From Pseudomonadota bacterium (GTDB lineage Bacteria > Pseudomonadota > Gammaproteobacteria > Burkholderiales > JABEVD01), in the NCBI GenBank assembly GCA_021802655.1, contig JAJZRP010000020.1, positions 1 through 33,278 of the forward strand: DNA of 33,278 nt. The letters are read 5' to 3'. The notes beneath the pieces were generated by a model that worked only from the letters and a program-made list of their open reading frames with translations, had not been told where the DNA came from and made no database searches. Shown here in pieces: positions 18,352 through 26,889 of this stretch. Positions within the stretch are counted from its first letter, which is position 1. Each line of letters starts with the position of its first letter. A program made the translations under genes and the position numbers.

Positions 18352-18830
18352 CTGCCGTTTTCCTGATAGGTGTCGGAAACCTGCATGATGTTGGAATTCA
18401 TCATTTCGGATTCCCGGGAAACCTCCTGATGTGCAAGCAGATAGTCGCCCAGTCTGGATTTGATGACATCGAGATGCGTGGCCTGCGCGACCTGTTTCGG
18501 AACCGGGGAGTTGCCGGAGTTTTGCAGCGCAATCCATCCCACCAGCATGACCGCTGCAAAGGAGGCTGCAGCCGACCAGGCATAACGATTGGCCTTGTGT
18601 AGGTTCGTTTTATGCGGGACAGGAGCCAGTATGGTGGGTTCGGCATGGATGGCCTTGCTGCAATCCAGATCGAGATCGGCCCTGAATCCTTCCGGATCCC
18701 TGATAGCGTCCCCGATCAGATGATAGTACAGCCAGTCGTCCTGTTCCTGAGCTTTCATCCTGGACACCAGCGCGAGCGCTTCGTCATCGTCCAGTTCGCC
18801 GTCCATCAGCATCGAAATTTTTTCAGTCAT
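18348..18830 (-). CDS. rseA: Anti-sigma factor RseA/MucA
   Basis: 160 aa: N-terminal MTEKISMLMDGELDDDEA, one TM, C-terminal GDYLLAHQEVS; between rpoE and rseB. Confidence 0.88.
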   Translation of the reverse strand: MTEKISMLMDGELDDDEALALVSRMKAQEQDDWLYYHLIGDAIRDPEGFRADLDLDCSKAIHAEPTILAPVPHKTNLHKANRYAWSAAASFAAVMLVGWIALQNSGNSPVPKQVAQATHLDVIKSRLGDYLLAHQEVSRESEMMNSNIMQVSDTYQENGR

Positions 18831-18831
18831 T

Positions 18832-19431
18832 TCACCACCTCTTGTTCTTCCCGGGTTCCAACATCGGTCTCAACTTCTCTGCAATCACTTCCCTTGCACG
18901 AAAAATCCTGGAACGCACCGTTCCTATCGGGCAATCCATGATGTTCGCAATTTCCTCGTAACTCAAACCCTCGATTTCGCGCAGCGTGATCGCAGTCCTG
19001 AGCTCGTCAGGCAGGCTCTGCAGCGTGCCGTTCACCGTCTGGACGATCTGCTTGCTCATCAACTCGTTTTCCGGGGTGGTCACCTCCCATAATCCCTCCC
19101 CGTCCTCGGAACTTTCCACCTCCTCGTTGTCGAGCGCCGTCGTCGTCGGCGCCCGACGCCCTTGCGCCACCAGATAATTCTTCGCCGTATTGATACCGAT
19201 CCGATAGAGCCAGGTATAAAACGCGCTATCCCCCCTGAAGGCGGGCAAGGCGCGGTAAGCCTTGATGAAAGCTTCCTGCGTCACGTCCTCCACCTCAGCC
19301 GGATCGCGAATGAATCGCGAAAGCAGCCTGGCAAGCTTGCGCTGGTACTTTTCGACCAGCAGCCCGAACGCATGCTTGTCTCCGCGCTGCGCCCGTTCAA
19401 CCAACTGCTGGTCTACGCTCCTGTCCCCCAT
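18832..19431 (-). CDS. rpoE: RNA polymerase sigma factor RpoE (AlgU-type)
   Basis: 199 aa: DQQLVERAQRGDKHAFGLLVEKYQRKLARLLSRFIRD, EVEDVTQEAFIKAYRALPAFRGDSAFYTWLYRIGINTAKN; AGGGAA RBS. Confidence 0.96.
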   Translation of the reverse strand: MGDRSVDQQLVERAQRGDKHAFGLLVEKYQRKLARLLSRFIRDPAEVEDVTQEAFIKAYRALPAFRGDSAFYTWLYRIGINTAKNYLVAQGRRAPTTTALDNEEVESSEDGEGLWEVTTPENELMSKQIVQTVNGTLQSLPDELRTAITLREIEGLSYEEIANIMDCPIGTVRSRIFRAREVIAEKLRPMLEPGKNKRW

Positions 19432-19551
19432 GAATTTCCCTGAAATAGTACGAAAGGTTTCGATTCAGCTTCGATACGTATTGCGTATTCGCTTAAGTAT
19501 AACCTTTCAGGACATCGTTCATGAAGCACAAGAAGCATGCAATTTCAAACA

Positions 19552-19579
19552 ACAGACAACCCTGCAGGGACATTAGTTC
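19552..19579 (-). promoter_or_regulatory. Candidate sigma-E (AlgU-like) promoter upstream of rpoE
   Basis: Minus strand GAACTA-17-TCTGT, near the sigma-E/AlgU pattern GAACTT-N16/17-TCTGA. Confidence 0.45.
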
Positions 19580-19661
19580 ACCGAACACGCTCTGTTTTCA
19601 TAAAAAACAGCAGGAATGCATGATATATTTGTGACAGAAATATAACACAGGGTTTGAACGG

Positions 19662-21236
19662 ATGCGCTTTGACACGATCATCGTCGGCAGCGGACTCGCC
19701 GGTCTCTCCCTTGCACTCCATCTGGCCGAAAGGCAAAAAGTCGGCCTGATCACGAAAAAATCACTGCTCGGGGGAGCAAGCTACATGGCCCAGGGCGGAA
19801 TCGCGGCAGTCCTCTCCGAAGACGATTCGATCGAAGCGCATGTCAGGGACACCCTCGTCGCAGGCGCCGGCCTTTGCAACGAGGAAGTGGTGAGACATGT
19901 CGTGAGTGAAGGAAAAGAAGCCATCCAGTGGCTGATCGACAGGCATGTGCCCTTTACCCCCGACCCTGTGGACACCGGCCACTTCCATCTCACCAGAGAA
20001 GGCGGGCACAGTTTCAGAAGAATCATCCACGCCGCCGACGCGACGGGAAAAGCGGTCCAGCAAACCCTCGCTGACCAGGTAAAGGAAAATCCCAACATCA
20101 CCGTACTCGAAAACCACATGGCGATCGACCTGATCACGGGTTCGAAGCTCGGCTTCGCGAACAACCAGTGCCTTGGCCTGTATGCCCTGGATTCCGTGGA
20201 AAACCGGGTGAAGAGCATCGCTGCGGACAATACCGTCCTGGCGACGGGCGGTACCGGAAAGGTTTACCTTTACACCACGAATCCCGACACCGCGACGGGA
20301 GACGGCATAGCGATCGGATGGCGCGCCGGCTGCAGGGTAGCCAACATGGAATTCATCCAGTTCCATCCCACCTGCCTCTACCACCCCAAGGAAAAATCCT
20401 TCCTCATTTCGGAATCGCTCAGGGGAGAGGGCGGGATTCTGAGACTGCCGGACGGGACGCGTTTCATGCCGGACCACGATGAAAGGGCCGAACTTGCGCC
20501 GAGGGATGTGGTCGCCCGCGCGATCGATTTCGAAATGAAGAAACGCGGTATCGAATGCGTCTACCTCGACATGACGCACAAGGGTCCGGATTTTTTGCGC
20601 ACCCATTTTCCCAACATCTATTCCCGATGCCTGGAACTCGGCATCAATATCTCCAGCGAGCCGATTCCTGTCGTTCCCGCAGCGCACTATCTTTGCGGCG
20701 GCATCGTGACCGATCTTTCAGGCAGGACCGACGTCCCGAATCTCTATGCCTTGGGAGAAACCGCCTGCACCGGCTTGCATGGCGCAAACCGGCTCGCCAG
20801 CAATTCCCTTCTGGAATGTCTGGTTTTTTCGAAGGCCGCTGCAGGGGATATCCTCGCAAAGCCCCCCGGGGCAAGATGTGAACTGCCGCTATGGGACGAA
20901 AGCCGCGTAACCGATGCCGACGAGGAAATCGTGATCCATCACAACTGGTCTGAATTGCGCCGCTTCATGTGGAACTACGTGGGCATCGTGCGCACCAGGA
21001 AGCGCCTGGAGCGGGCACAGAACAGAATCAGGCTGCTTACCGAAGAAATCGAGGAGTATTATTCCAACTTCAGGGTCAGCCAGGATCTGCTCGAACTCAG
21101 GAACCTCGTTTTAACCGCGGATCTCATCGTGAGAAGCGCGATGCTGCGGCGCGAGAGCCGGGGTCTTCATTTCAGCCGGGATTATCCGGAAAAGCTCGCC
21201 GATGCCTTCGATACGGTGCTCAAAGCATTGCCATGA
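19662..21236 (+). CDS. nadB: L-aspartate oxidase
   Basis: 524 aa: FDTIIVGSGLAGLSLALHLAE, MAQGGIAAVLSEDDS, GEGGILRLPDG, TACTGLHGANRLASNSLLECLVF. Confidence 0.96.
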   Translation: MRFDTIIVGSGLAGLSLALHLAERQKVGLITKKSLLGGASYMAQGGIAAVLSEDDSIEAHVRDTLVAGAGLCNEEVVRHVVSEGKEAIQWLIDRHVPFTPDPVDTGHFHLTREGGHSFRRIIHAADATGKAVQQTLADQVKENPNITVLENHMAIDLITGSKLGFANNQCLGLYALDSVENRVKSIAADNTVLATGGTGKVYLYTTNPDTATGDGIAIGWRAGCRVANMEFIQFHPTCLYHPKEKSFLISESLRGEGGILRLPDGTRFMPDHDERAELAPRDVVARAIDFEMKKRGIECVYLDMTHKGPDFLRTHFPNIYSRCLELGINISSEPIPVVPAAHYLCGGIVTDLSGRTDVPNLYALGETACTGLHGANRLASNSLLECLVFSKAAAGDILAKPPGARCELPLWDESRVTDADEEIVIHHNWSELRRFMWNYVGIVRTRKRLERAQNRIRLLTEEIEEYYSNFRVSQDLLELRNLVLTADLIVRSAMLRRESRGLHFSRDYPEKLADAFDTVLKALP

Positions 21237-21418
21237 CAGCCTCTCCCTGCGTACGCAACTGCTGCCTGAACGAGAACGACATCTGCCTCGGCTGCTTCAG
21301 ATCGCTCTCCGAAATCGTGGCATGGAACGAGGCGGACGCAGCAAAGCGCCGCGCCATACTCGACCATGCCGAAAAGCGCAGGCGAGCCCATGAAATGAAA
21401 TATAAAAATCCCTTCTGA
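21233..21418 (+). CDS. DUF1289 domain-containing protein (61 aa)
   Basis: MTASPCVRNCCLNENDICLGCFRSLSEIVAWNEADAAKRRAILDHAEKRR; ATGA overlap with the nadB stop. Confidence 0.85.
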   Translation: MTASPCVRNCCLNENDICLGCFRSLSEIVAWNEADAAKRRAILDHAEKRRRAHEMKYKNPF

Positions 21419-21446
21419 GCGCAGCGTTTTTCGGCGCGAAGCCCTG

Positions 21447-21455
21447 TGCTAGAAT
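21447..21455 (+). promoter_or_regulatory. Extended -10 promoter element TGC-TAGAAT upstream of sodC
   Basis: Direct reading; 32 bp upstream of the sodC ATG, with AAGGAG RBS between. Confidence 0.4.
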
Positions 21456-21486
21456 CGGGACGAACACCCAGCCAAGGAGCCCGACC

Positions 21487-21999
21487 ATGAAAAAACTGAC
21501 CTTTGCCCTGCTTTGCCTCGCTTTCAGCGCCGCACACGCCGAAAGCGTCTCGGTAACCATGCATCTCGTCGATTCATCGGGCACCGGCAAGGCAATCGGC
21601 ACGATCCAGGCCGAGGACAGCCCTTACGGCCTGATACTCAAATCTGATCTTTCCGGCCTCACGTCAGGGATGCACGGATTCCATGTCCATCAGAATGGGG
21701 ACTGCGGCGCAAAAATGAGTGAAGGCAAATCAGTTCCGGGACTCGCGGCAGGCGGGCATTACGACCCTCGGAACACCGGGCGCCATGAAGGCCCTTATGG
21801 CAACGGGCACCTCGGGGACCTTCCCGCACTCTTTGTGGACGCAGAAGGGAGAGCCACCCTGCCCGTGCTCGCCCCCCGCCTCAAGGTGTCGGATCTCAAG
21901 GGCAGATCGCTCATGATCCACGCCGGCGGCGATAATTATTCCGACAATCCTGCCCTCGGTGGAGGCGGAATGCGCATGGCTTGCGGCGTAGTACAATAA
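21487..21999 (+). CDS. sodC: Superoxide dismutase [Cu-Zn], periplasmic
   Basis: 170 aa: signal peptide MKKLTFALLCLAFSAAHA, GMHGFHVHQNGDC, GGHYDPRNTGRHEGPYGNGHLGDLPAL, GGMRMACGVV. Confidence 0.95.
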   Translation: MKKLTFALLCLAFSAAHAESVSVTMHLVDSSGTGKAIGTIQAEDSPYGLILKSDLSGLTSGMHGFHVHQNGDCGAKMSEGKSVPGLAAGGHYDPRNTGRHEGPYGNGHLGDLPALFVDAEGRATLPVLAPRLKVSDLKGRSLMIHAGGDNYSDNPALGGGGMRMACGVVQ

Positions 22000-22000
22000 C

Positions 22001-22972
22001 TCAGGGCTGCGCCGGCACGAAAGGGTCGGCGTAGATGTCCCTCATCGATGCGCCGGCAAGGAAGGTCTGCTTCTTCGCTGCGTTCACCATGGCGGGATTT
22101 CCGCAAAGATAGACCCGCCAGCCTGAGAGTTCGGGAATATCCCTCAGCGCGACATCGAGCACGATTCCGCTAGAGAAACCGTCAGGAGCCGCCCCTTCCG
22201 AAACGCATGGCGTATAGGTGAAGTTGGAATAATCCCTCGCAAGCCGGCGCAATTCGTCGATCAGATAAAGCCCATCCACAGTTAGACTGCCGTGATAGAG
22301 CCGGATCGGCCCGGTGTGTCCGGCAAGCAGCGCATCCCTGACGATGCCGTAAAGGGGGGCAAGCCCCGATCCGGTTCCAATCAGGAGCAGCCCCTGCTCG
22401 GGGTTTCCAGGCACATAGAAGCAATCCCCCAGAGCTTCCGAGATATCCACGGTATCTCCGGGATTCAGGCATTCGTGTATCCAGGTGCTGACGCGCCCGT
22501 CTGGAATCTTGCGCACATGCAGCTTGATGCAATCATCCAGGTTGGCCACGCTCGCGAGCGAATAGCTTCTGGCGGTGGAGTCGTCGCGAAAAAAATTGAT
22601 GTACTGCCCGGCCCTGTATTCGAAAGGTCCGACAGGGCTGAGCTTCACGCACAAAATTTCCGAATTCAGCGGCTCCAGCCCTGCCACGGTCGCAAGTATT
22701 TTTCCCTTGCCAGCCTCGGGGAGAGCCACTTCGATATCTTCGGCAGGAGTACAGGAGCAGGCGAGAAAATAATTCTGCTCGATCAGGGTGGGTTTGAGCC
22801 CTTTCTGGGATTCGGGCGGCACCCGACCCGAAACGGCGCGCATCAGGCAGGTCTGGCAAACGCCGGCCTTGCATGAAGAAGGTACCGGCACACCATGGGC
22901 AGTGAGACAATCGAGAACCGATTCATTCTCCCCGCAGTCGTAGGACGCCTTATCGAAAGTAATCCTTGTCAT
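22001..22972 (-). CDS. 2Fe-2S ferredoxin / FAD / NAD(P) oxidoreductase
   Basis: 323 aa: plant-type ferredoxin cluster CKAGVCQTC...CSC, FAD motif RSYSLAS, NAD(P) motif GTGSGLAPLYGIVRDAL, C-terminal CGNPAMV...DPFVP. Confidence 0.9.
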   Translation of the reverse strand: MTRITFDKASYDCGENESVLDCLTAHGVPVPSSCKAGVCQTCLMRAVSGRVPPESQKGLKPTLIEQNYFLACSCTPAEDIEVALPEAGKGKILATVAGLEPLNSEILCVKLSPVGPFEYRAGQYINFFRDDSTARSYSLASVANLDDCIKLHVRKIPDGRVSTWIHECLNPGDTVDISEALGDCFYVPGNPEQGLLLIGTGSGLAPLYGIVRDALLAGHTGPIRLYHGSLTVDGLYLIDELRRLARDYSNFTYTPCVSEGAAPDGFSSGIVLDVALRDIPELSGWRVYLCGNPAMVNAAKKQTFLAGASMRDIYADPFVPAQP

Positions 22973-22989
22973 GATGCACCGGGTTTTCG

Positions 22990-23358
22990 TTATTTGCCGA
23001 GAACGTCTTTGCGGGTGCTCTCTGCGATCGCCGCAGCCTGGGCGATAAGATCCGCCGGCACCTTGAGTTCGGTGAGGGTTGCACCGATATGGCCCATGAT
23101 GGCATCAAAATGCGCATCGTTGAGCCCGCGTGCGACAAGATGCGCATGCCCGCGCCTCATGTCTTCACCCGTATAGTTGTGCGGTCCGCCGAACGCCATG
23201 GTGAGGAAGGCTTTCTGCTTGGCAGCCTGTTTATCCATATCGACGCCATCGAAGAATTTGTTGACCGTATCGTCAGCCAGCACCTTGCGGTAGAAGATGT
23301 CAACCGCAGCATTGACTGCGGCTTCGCCGCCGATTTTTTCATAGAGACTGCCACTCAT
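22990..23358 (-). CDS. Group 1 truncated hemoglobin (TrHbN-like)
   Basis: MSGSLYEKIGGEAAVNAAVDIFYRKVLADDTVNKFFDGVDMDKQAAKQKAFLTMAFGGPHNYTGEDMRRGHAHLVARGL. Contains a Tyr at the B10-like position and a His at the F8-like position. The ORF track extends upstream to 23484; start 23358 has GAAAGGAAG before it. Confidence 0.93.
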   Translation of the reverse strand: MSGSLYEKIGGEAAVNAAVDIFYRKVLADDTVNKFFDGVDMDKQAAKQKAFLTMAFGGPHNYTGEDMRRGHAHLVARGLNDAHFDAIMGHIGATLTELKVPADLIAQAAAIAESTRKDVLGK

Positions 23359-23444
23359 AGCGCTTCCTTTCGGTAGAATTGAAAATGCTCCCTTGTTATT
23401 TCCGGAATGCTTGATTAAGATCGAAGTCGAGACACGGTCACTTA

Positions 23445-23467
23445 AACATTCATTCAGAATACATGTT
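23445..23467. promoter_or_regulatory. Candidate NsrR operator (11-1-11 inverted repeat)
   Basis: AACATTCATTC-A-GAATACATGTT: arms match at 9 of 11 positions and resemble the known NsrR half-site AANATGCATTT. Lies between nsrR and the hemoglobin gene. Confidence 0.75.
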
Positions 23468-23491
23468 ATTTTTCGCCGATCCATTTGTCAA
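23463..23491 (-). promoter_or_regulatory. Sigma70 promoter TTGACA-17-TAACAT for the hemoglobin-reductase unit
   Basis: Minus strand -35 at 23491-23486, -10 at 23468-23463, exact 17-bp spacer; -10 overlaps the candidate operator. Confidence 0.75.
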
Positions 23492-23521
23492 CATAAATTT
23501 GAACCACTGGAAAAAGAAATC

Positions 23522-23962
23522 GTGCGCCTGACCCTCTACTCGGACTACTCCCTGCGTGTTCTGCTCTATCTCAGCCACAAGGAAGGAGAAACCGTGACGA
23601 TCACCGAGCTGGCCAATTTCTACAAGATATCCAGGAATCATCTGGTAAAGGTAGTGCACAACCTCGGGATCAACGGATTCATTTCCACATCGAGAGGGAA
23701 ACATGGCGGAATCAGGCTGGCGCGCCCTGCCCATGCAATCACGGTTGGGGACGTGGTTCGACACACCGAACCCGATTTCGATTTGCTGGAATGCTTCAAT
23801 CCCGAAACGGATCAGTGCGTGATCACCAATACTTGCAACCTGAAATCCATGCTTTTCGAGGCGAGGAGCGCCTTCATCGAAGTGCTGGATCGCCATACTC
23901 TGGCGGAAGCTGCAGCCAAAGCGTCCTCAGAATTCCGCTCCATCCCGATTCTTCAGGGCTAG
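23522..23962 (+). CDS. nsrR: Rrf2-family nitric-oxide-sensing repressor NsrR
   Basis: GTG start: VRLTLYSDYSLRVLLYLSHKEGETVTITELANFYKISRNHLVKVVHNLGINGFISTSRGKHGGIRLARPA. Three cluster Cys in ECFNPETDQCVITNTCNL. The ORF track starts upstream at 23393. Confidence 0.9.
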   Translation: MRLTLYSDYSLRVLLYLSHKEGETVTITELANFYKISRNHLVKVVHNLGINGFISTSRGKHGGIRLARPAHAITVGDVVRHTEPDFDLLECFNPETDQCVITNTCNLKSMLFEARSAFIEVLDRHTLAEAAAKASSEFRSIPILQG

Positions 23963-24856
23963 CCTCGCAGCCCCCAGCATGCCGGCCCTGTCCCGGGCTT
24001 TAGATACGCCGACTTGTGTTTTCCCGCGCAATACCGGAACCAGGTCTGCCTCCAGGCTCTCCCGGAAGGATTTTTCCATCAAATGCCAGGATTCGCTCAG
24101 CCCCCCTCCGATCACGACATGGGAAATATCCAGGACTTTCAGAATATGGGAAAGCGCACGGCCCAGCATTTTCCCGGCCAGATCGAATGCACGGAGGGCT
24201 TCAGGATCGCCGTTCCCGGCAAGATGGGCAATCTCCTTCGCTGAAAGATGCGCCCCGGCAAGCTCGAAGTAGGTTTTGACGATGCCGGAAGCCGAAGCAT
24301 ATTGTTCGAGGCAGCCGCAATTGCCGCAGCCGCATGTCCTCCCCCCCGGGGCCACGATGATATGACCGATTTCCATGGCAACGCCGTTTTCCCCGGGATA
24401 GGGATTGCCATTCAGAACCAGCCCTCCCCCGACGCCGGTCCCCAGCCCCATGTAAATCAGGCTTGAAGATTCACCAAGCGCATGCTCGCCGCAGGCTGCG
24501 GCGAGCGCATCGTTCTCGACGACAACAGGAATGCCGAATCGGCTCGAAAGCGGTGTCGCGATGTCGACATCCCTGAGATTGGGCAGATTGGGAGAGCTTG
24601 CGATGCGCATCGTTTCCGGATCGATGAAGCCCGGAAAGCCGATACCCACCGCCGCGATATCCGGAAAACGCTCCAGCGCGCCGGCTATCGCCGAGGCTAT
24701 CGTCGCGATGATGGAAGATTGCGCCTCGGCTGGGGATTTCGTGTTGCAAAGCAAAGAAAAATCCGCTTCGAAGCGCTTTTCCTCGAGCAAGTCCGTGCCG
24801 GAATAGACCCCTACCCTGAAATTCGTTCCGCCCACATCGATGCCGACCAGATTCAT
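23927..24856 (-). CDS. ROK-family sugar kinase (glucokinase/fructokinase-like)
   Basis: MNLVGIDVGGTNFRVGVYSG, GIGFPGFIDPE, ENDALAAACGE, GLGTGVGGGLVLNG, zinc motif CGCGNCGCLEQYAS. Start 24856 overlaps the upstream stop (ATGA). Confidence 0.92.
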   Translation of the reverse strand: MNLVGIDVGGTNFRVGVYSGTDLLEEKRFEADFSLLCNTKSPAEAQSSIIATIASAIAGALERFPDIAAVGIGFPGFIDPETMRIASSPNLPNLRDVDIATPLSSRFGIPVVVENDALAAACGEHALGESSSLIYMGLGTGVGGGLVLNGNPYPGENGVAMEIGHIIVAPGGRTCGCGNCGCLEQYASASGIVKTYFELAGAHLSAKEIAHLAGNGDPEALRAFDLAGKMLGRALSHILKVLDISHVVIGGGLSESWHLMEKSFRESLEADLVPVLRGKTQVGVSKARDRAGMLGAARLALKNRDGAEF

Positions 24857-26865
24857 ACCCGATCGACTTCGAAAGCGATAATAACGGGCCCTTTCAGCTC
24901 CTGCGGGCGACAGTTCAGGGAAATCGTCACCGCCTGCATGATCTTCTCGAACCCCGCCTCGGACTGCGAAACGCTGAAATGCGGCCTGGCATAGCATCCC
25001 ATTCCCTGATTCAGACGGATGAACACGCTACCGCCCAAAACGCTGTCTTCGAGCACCAGTGATTTAAGATCCTGCACCGTCAGTTCCTGACCGAATCCTC
25101 CCATGATGTCTTCCCCAATCCTGAATCTTCCGGCAGGGCCGTCGCAACTCGGCATGGCGAGATTGACTTCGACGCAGAACATGCCGTGTCCCATCTCATC
25201 GAATTCGTATTCGACGACGAGCCGGTTTTCGTCGAGGCGGATTTTCTTCCCGACTCTCCCTCCCCCGGCTTCCGCCCTGAATGAAAGCCCATAACGGGAA
25301 CGATCCGGAACCGGATCGTAGCATAGCTTCTCGACGCCGGAATCGGCAATCCATCTTTCCGTGAAGAGCGCCTTGCGCCCTTCGTCCACCTTCAAATCTT
25401 CCGGAAGTATCCTGTCCTTGAAGCTCACCCGCTCGTGCGGATTGGCTATTCCCTTGCCGTCGTGCGCACCGCTTTCCTGGAAATGGATCTTCCTGTGGTA
25501 ATGCTCGGAAGGGGCCGAGAGCGTATCGGCGAAATTGTGCTCCAGCTTGTAGGCGTCCCATTCGCAAATGGAAGCGCTGCCGTCGAGCCTGACTGCGATC
25601 TGCAAGGTGCCGTTCTGGATGAAAACTTCTTCGAAACCGTCGAGATCCAGATCGCAGACCTGCTTTTCGCTTCTTTCCGAAACCGAATCGAGCAGATGCT
25701 CCAGCTTCACGATCGCGCGGTAGATCGCGCGCCGCAAATGGGGCAGGTAAAGTCCTCCGAAAAGGCCGTGCCAGTAGGCATCGTTCGCCTGCGCTTCATA
25801 AAGCGCTTCCCGCATCTCGGCGGTTCTGGATTTTTTGGGAAGGGCATCGAGGCGGGCCGAGAGGGAAAGCATGCGCTTGTGCATCCAGTTCGATTCCGGA
25901 TAACGGCTGAAAAAATTCTTCCAGATCCCTCCGCGCAAAAAAGCCTTGTTCTGCTCGAATTTCCCGGCATTCTTGGATTCCTGCACCAGATCCGCATAAT
26001 GGTGCGCCGCGGGAACGGTCAGCGTCCACTCGTTCATCTCGATATAGGAAGTGGTCGGAAGATAAATTACGCCGTGCGTTCTCGCCTTTTTCCTGTAATC
26101 CGAATAGTGCATCGTCCTGACGAAGGGGGATGCCAGCACGCCTTCCACGAAATCCCTGAGCCAGCCCTTTTCGTAGACCCATGCGTAAGTCTCCGGCCAG
26201 ATACCGAATTTCTCGATGTCGTCGAAATAGATCGCGGCCGGATTCCCCTCCTCCTGCGCCAGTCCATCCAGATAGGCGACCACTTCCCGTGCTGGAGAAA
26301 ATGGCAATCTGTAGCGCAATGCTTCCGAAATCGGGAAGAGATCGACCTGCCTGCCGTCTTCTTCCGTGGTGAAAAATCCGTTGAGCTCCGATACCGTTTT
26401 ACCGCTGCACAGGAAATGGTAGTCGTCGACCGTGGTGTAGGCGATCCCGGAATCCGCCAGCGCCGGCACGACTGTCGCCTCCCATACCCGCTCTGTCAGC
26501 CATGCCCCTTCCGGCCTTTTTCCCAGCGCCTTTTCCAGCCTGACGGAGAGCCTTTCGATCTGCGCCACCCTGTCGCGATAGGGAATCGCGGCGAGCACGG
26601 GTTCGGTATAGCCCCCTCCGAAAATCTCGGCCTGCCCCCTCTCCACCATTTCACGCAGGAGCTTCATGTCCTTCGGATAGCGCAGCATGATGTCGTCGAA
26701 CAGCCATCCGCTGAAGTGGATCGAAAATCTGAACTCCGGATAGCCGTGCATGACTCTCAGAAAAGGGCCGTAACAGCGTGCCTGGGCATCGTCGACGACA
26801 TGACGAAAATTCCCGACGGGCTGGTGGGCATGAACGCCGAGAAGCAGGGACACGGTTTTTGGCAT
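24853..26865 (-). CDS. GH57 glycoside hydrolase, probable 4-alpha-glucanotransferase/alpha-amylase with C-terminal DUF1926-like domain
   Basis: 670 aa: HAHQPVGNF, GGYTEPVLAAIP, AWLTERVWE, YTTVDDYHF, YFDDIEKFGIWP motif series of GH57. Confidence 0.88.
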   Translation of the reverse strand: MPKTVSLLLGVHAHQPVGNFRHVVDDAQARCYGPFLRVMHGYPEFRFSIHFSGWLFDDIMLRYPKDMKLLREMVERGQAEIFGGGYTEPVLAAIPYRDRVAQIERLSVRLEKALGKRPEGAWLTERVWEATVVPALADSGIAYTTVDDYHFLCSGKTVSELNGFFTTEEDGRQVDLFPISEALRYRLPFSPAREVVAYLDGLAQEEGNPAAIYFDDIEKFGIWPETYAWVYEKGWLRDFVEGVLASPFVRTMHYSDYRKKARTHGVIYLPTTSYIEMNEWTLTVPAAHHYADLVQESKNAGKFEQNKAFLRGGIWKNFFSRYPESNWMHKRMLSLSARLDALPKKSRTAEMREALYEAQANDAYWHGLFGGLYLPHLRRAIYRAIVKLEHLLDSVSERSEKQVCDLDLDGFEEVFIQNGTLQIAVRLDGSASICEWDAYKLEHNFADTLSAPSEHYHRKIHFQESGAHDGKGIANPHERVSFKDRILPEDLKVDEGRKALFTERWIADSGVEKLCYDPVPDRSRYGLSFRAEAGGGRVGKKIRLDENRLVVEYEFDEMGHGMFCVEVNLAMPSCDGPAGRFRIGEDIMGGFGQELTVQDLKSLVLEDSVLGGSVFIRLNQGMGCYARPHFSVSQSEAGFEKIMQAVTISLNCRPQELKGPVIIAFEVDRV

Positions 26866-26889
26866 TTTTGGTTTCTTGTTATGGAAAAA

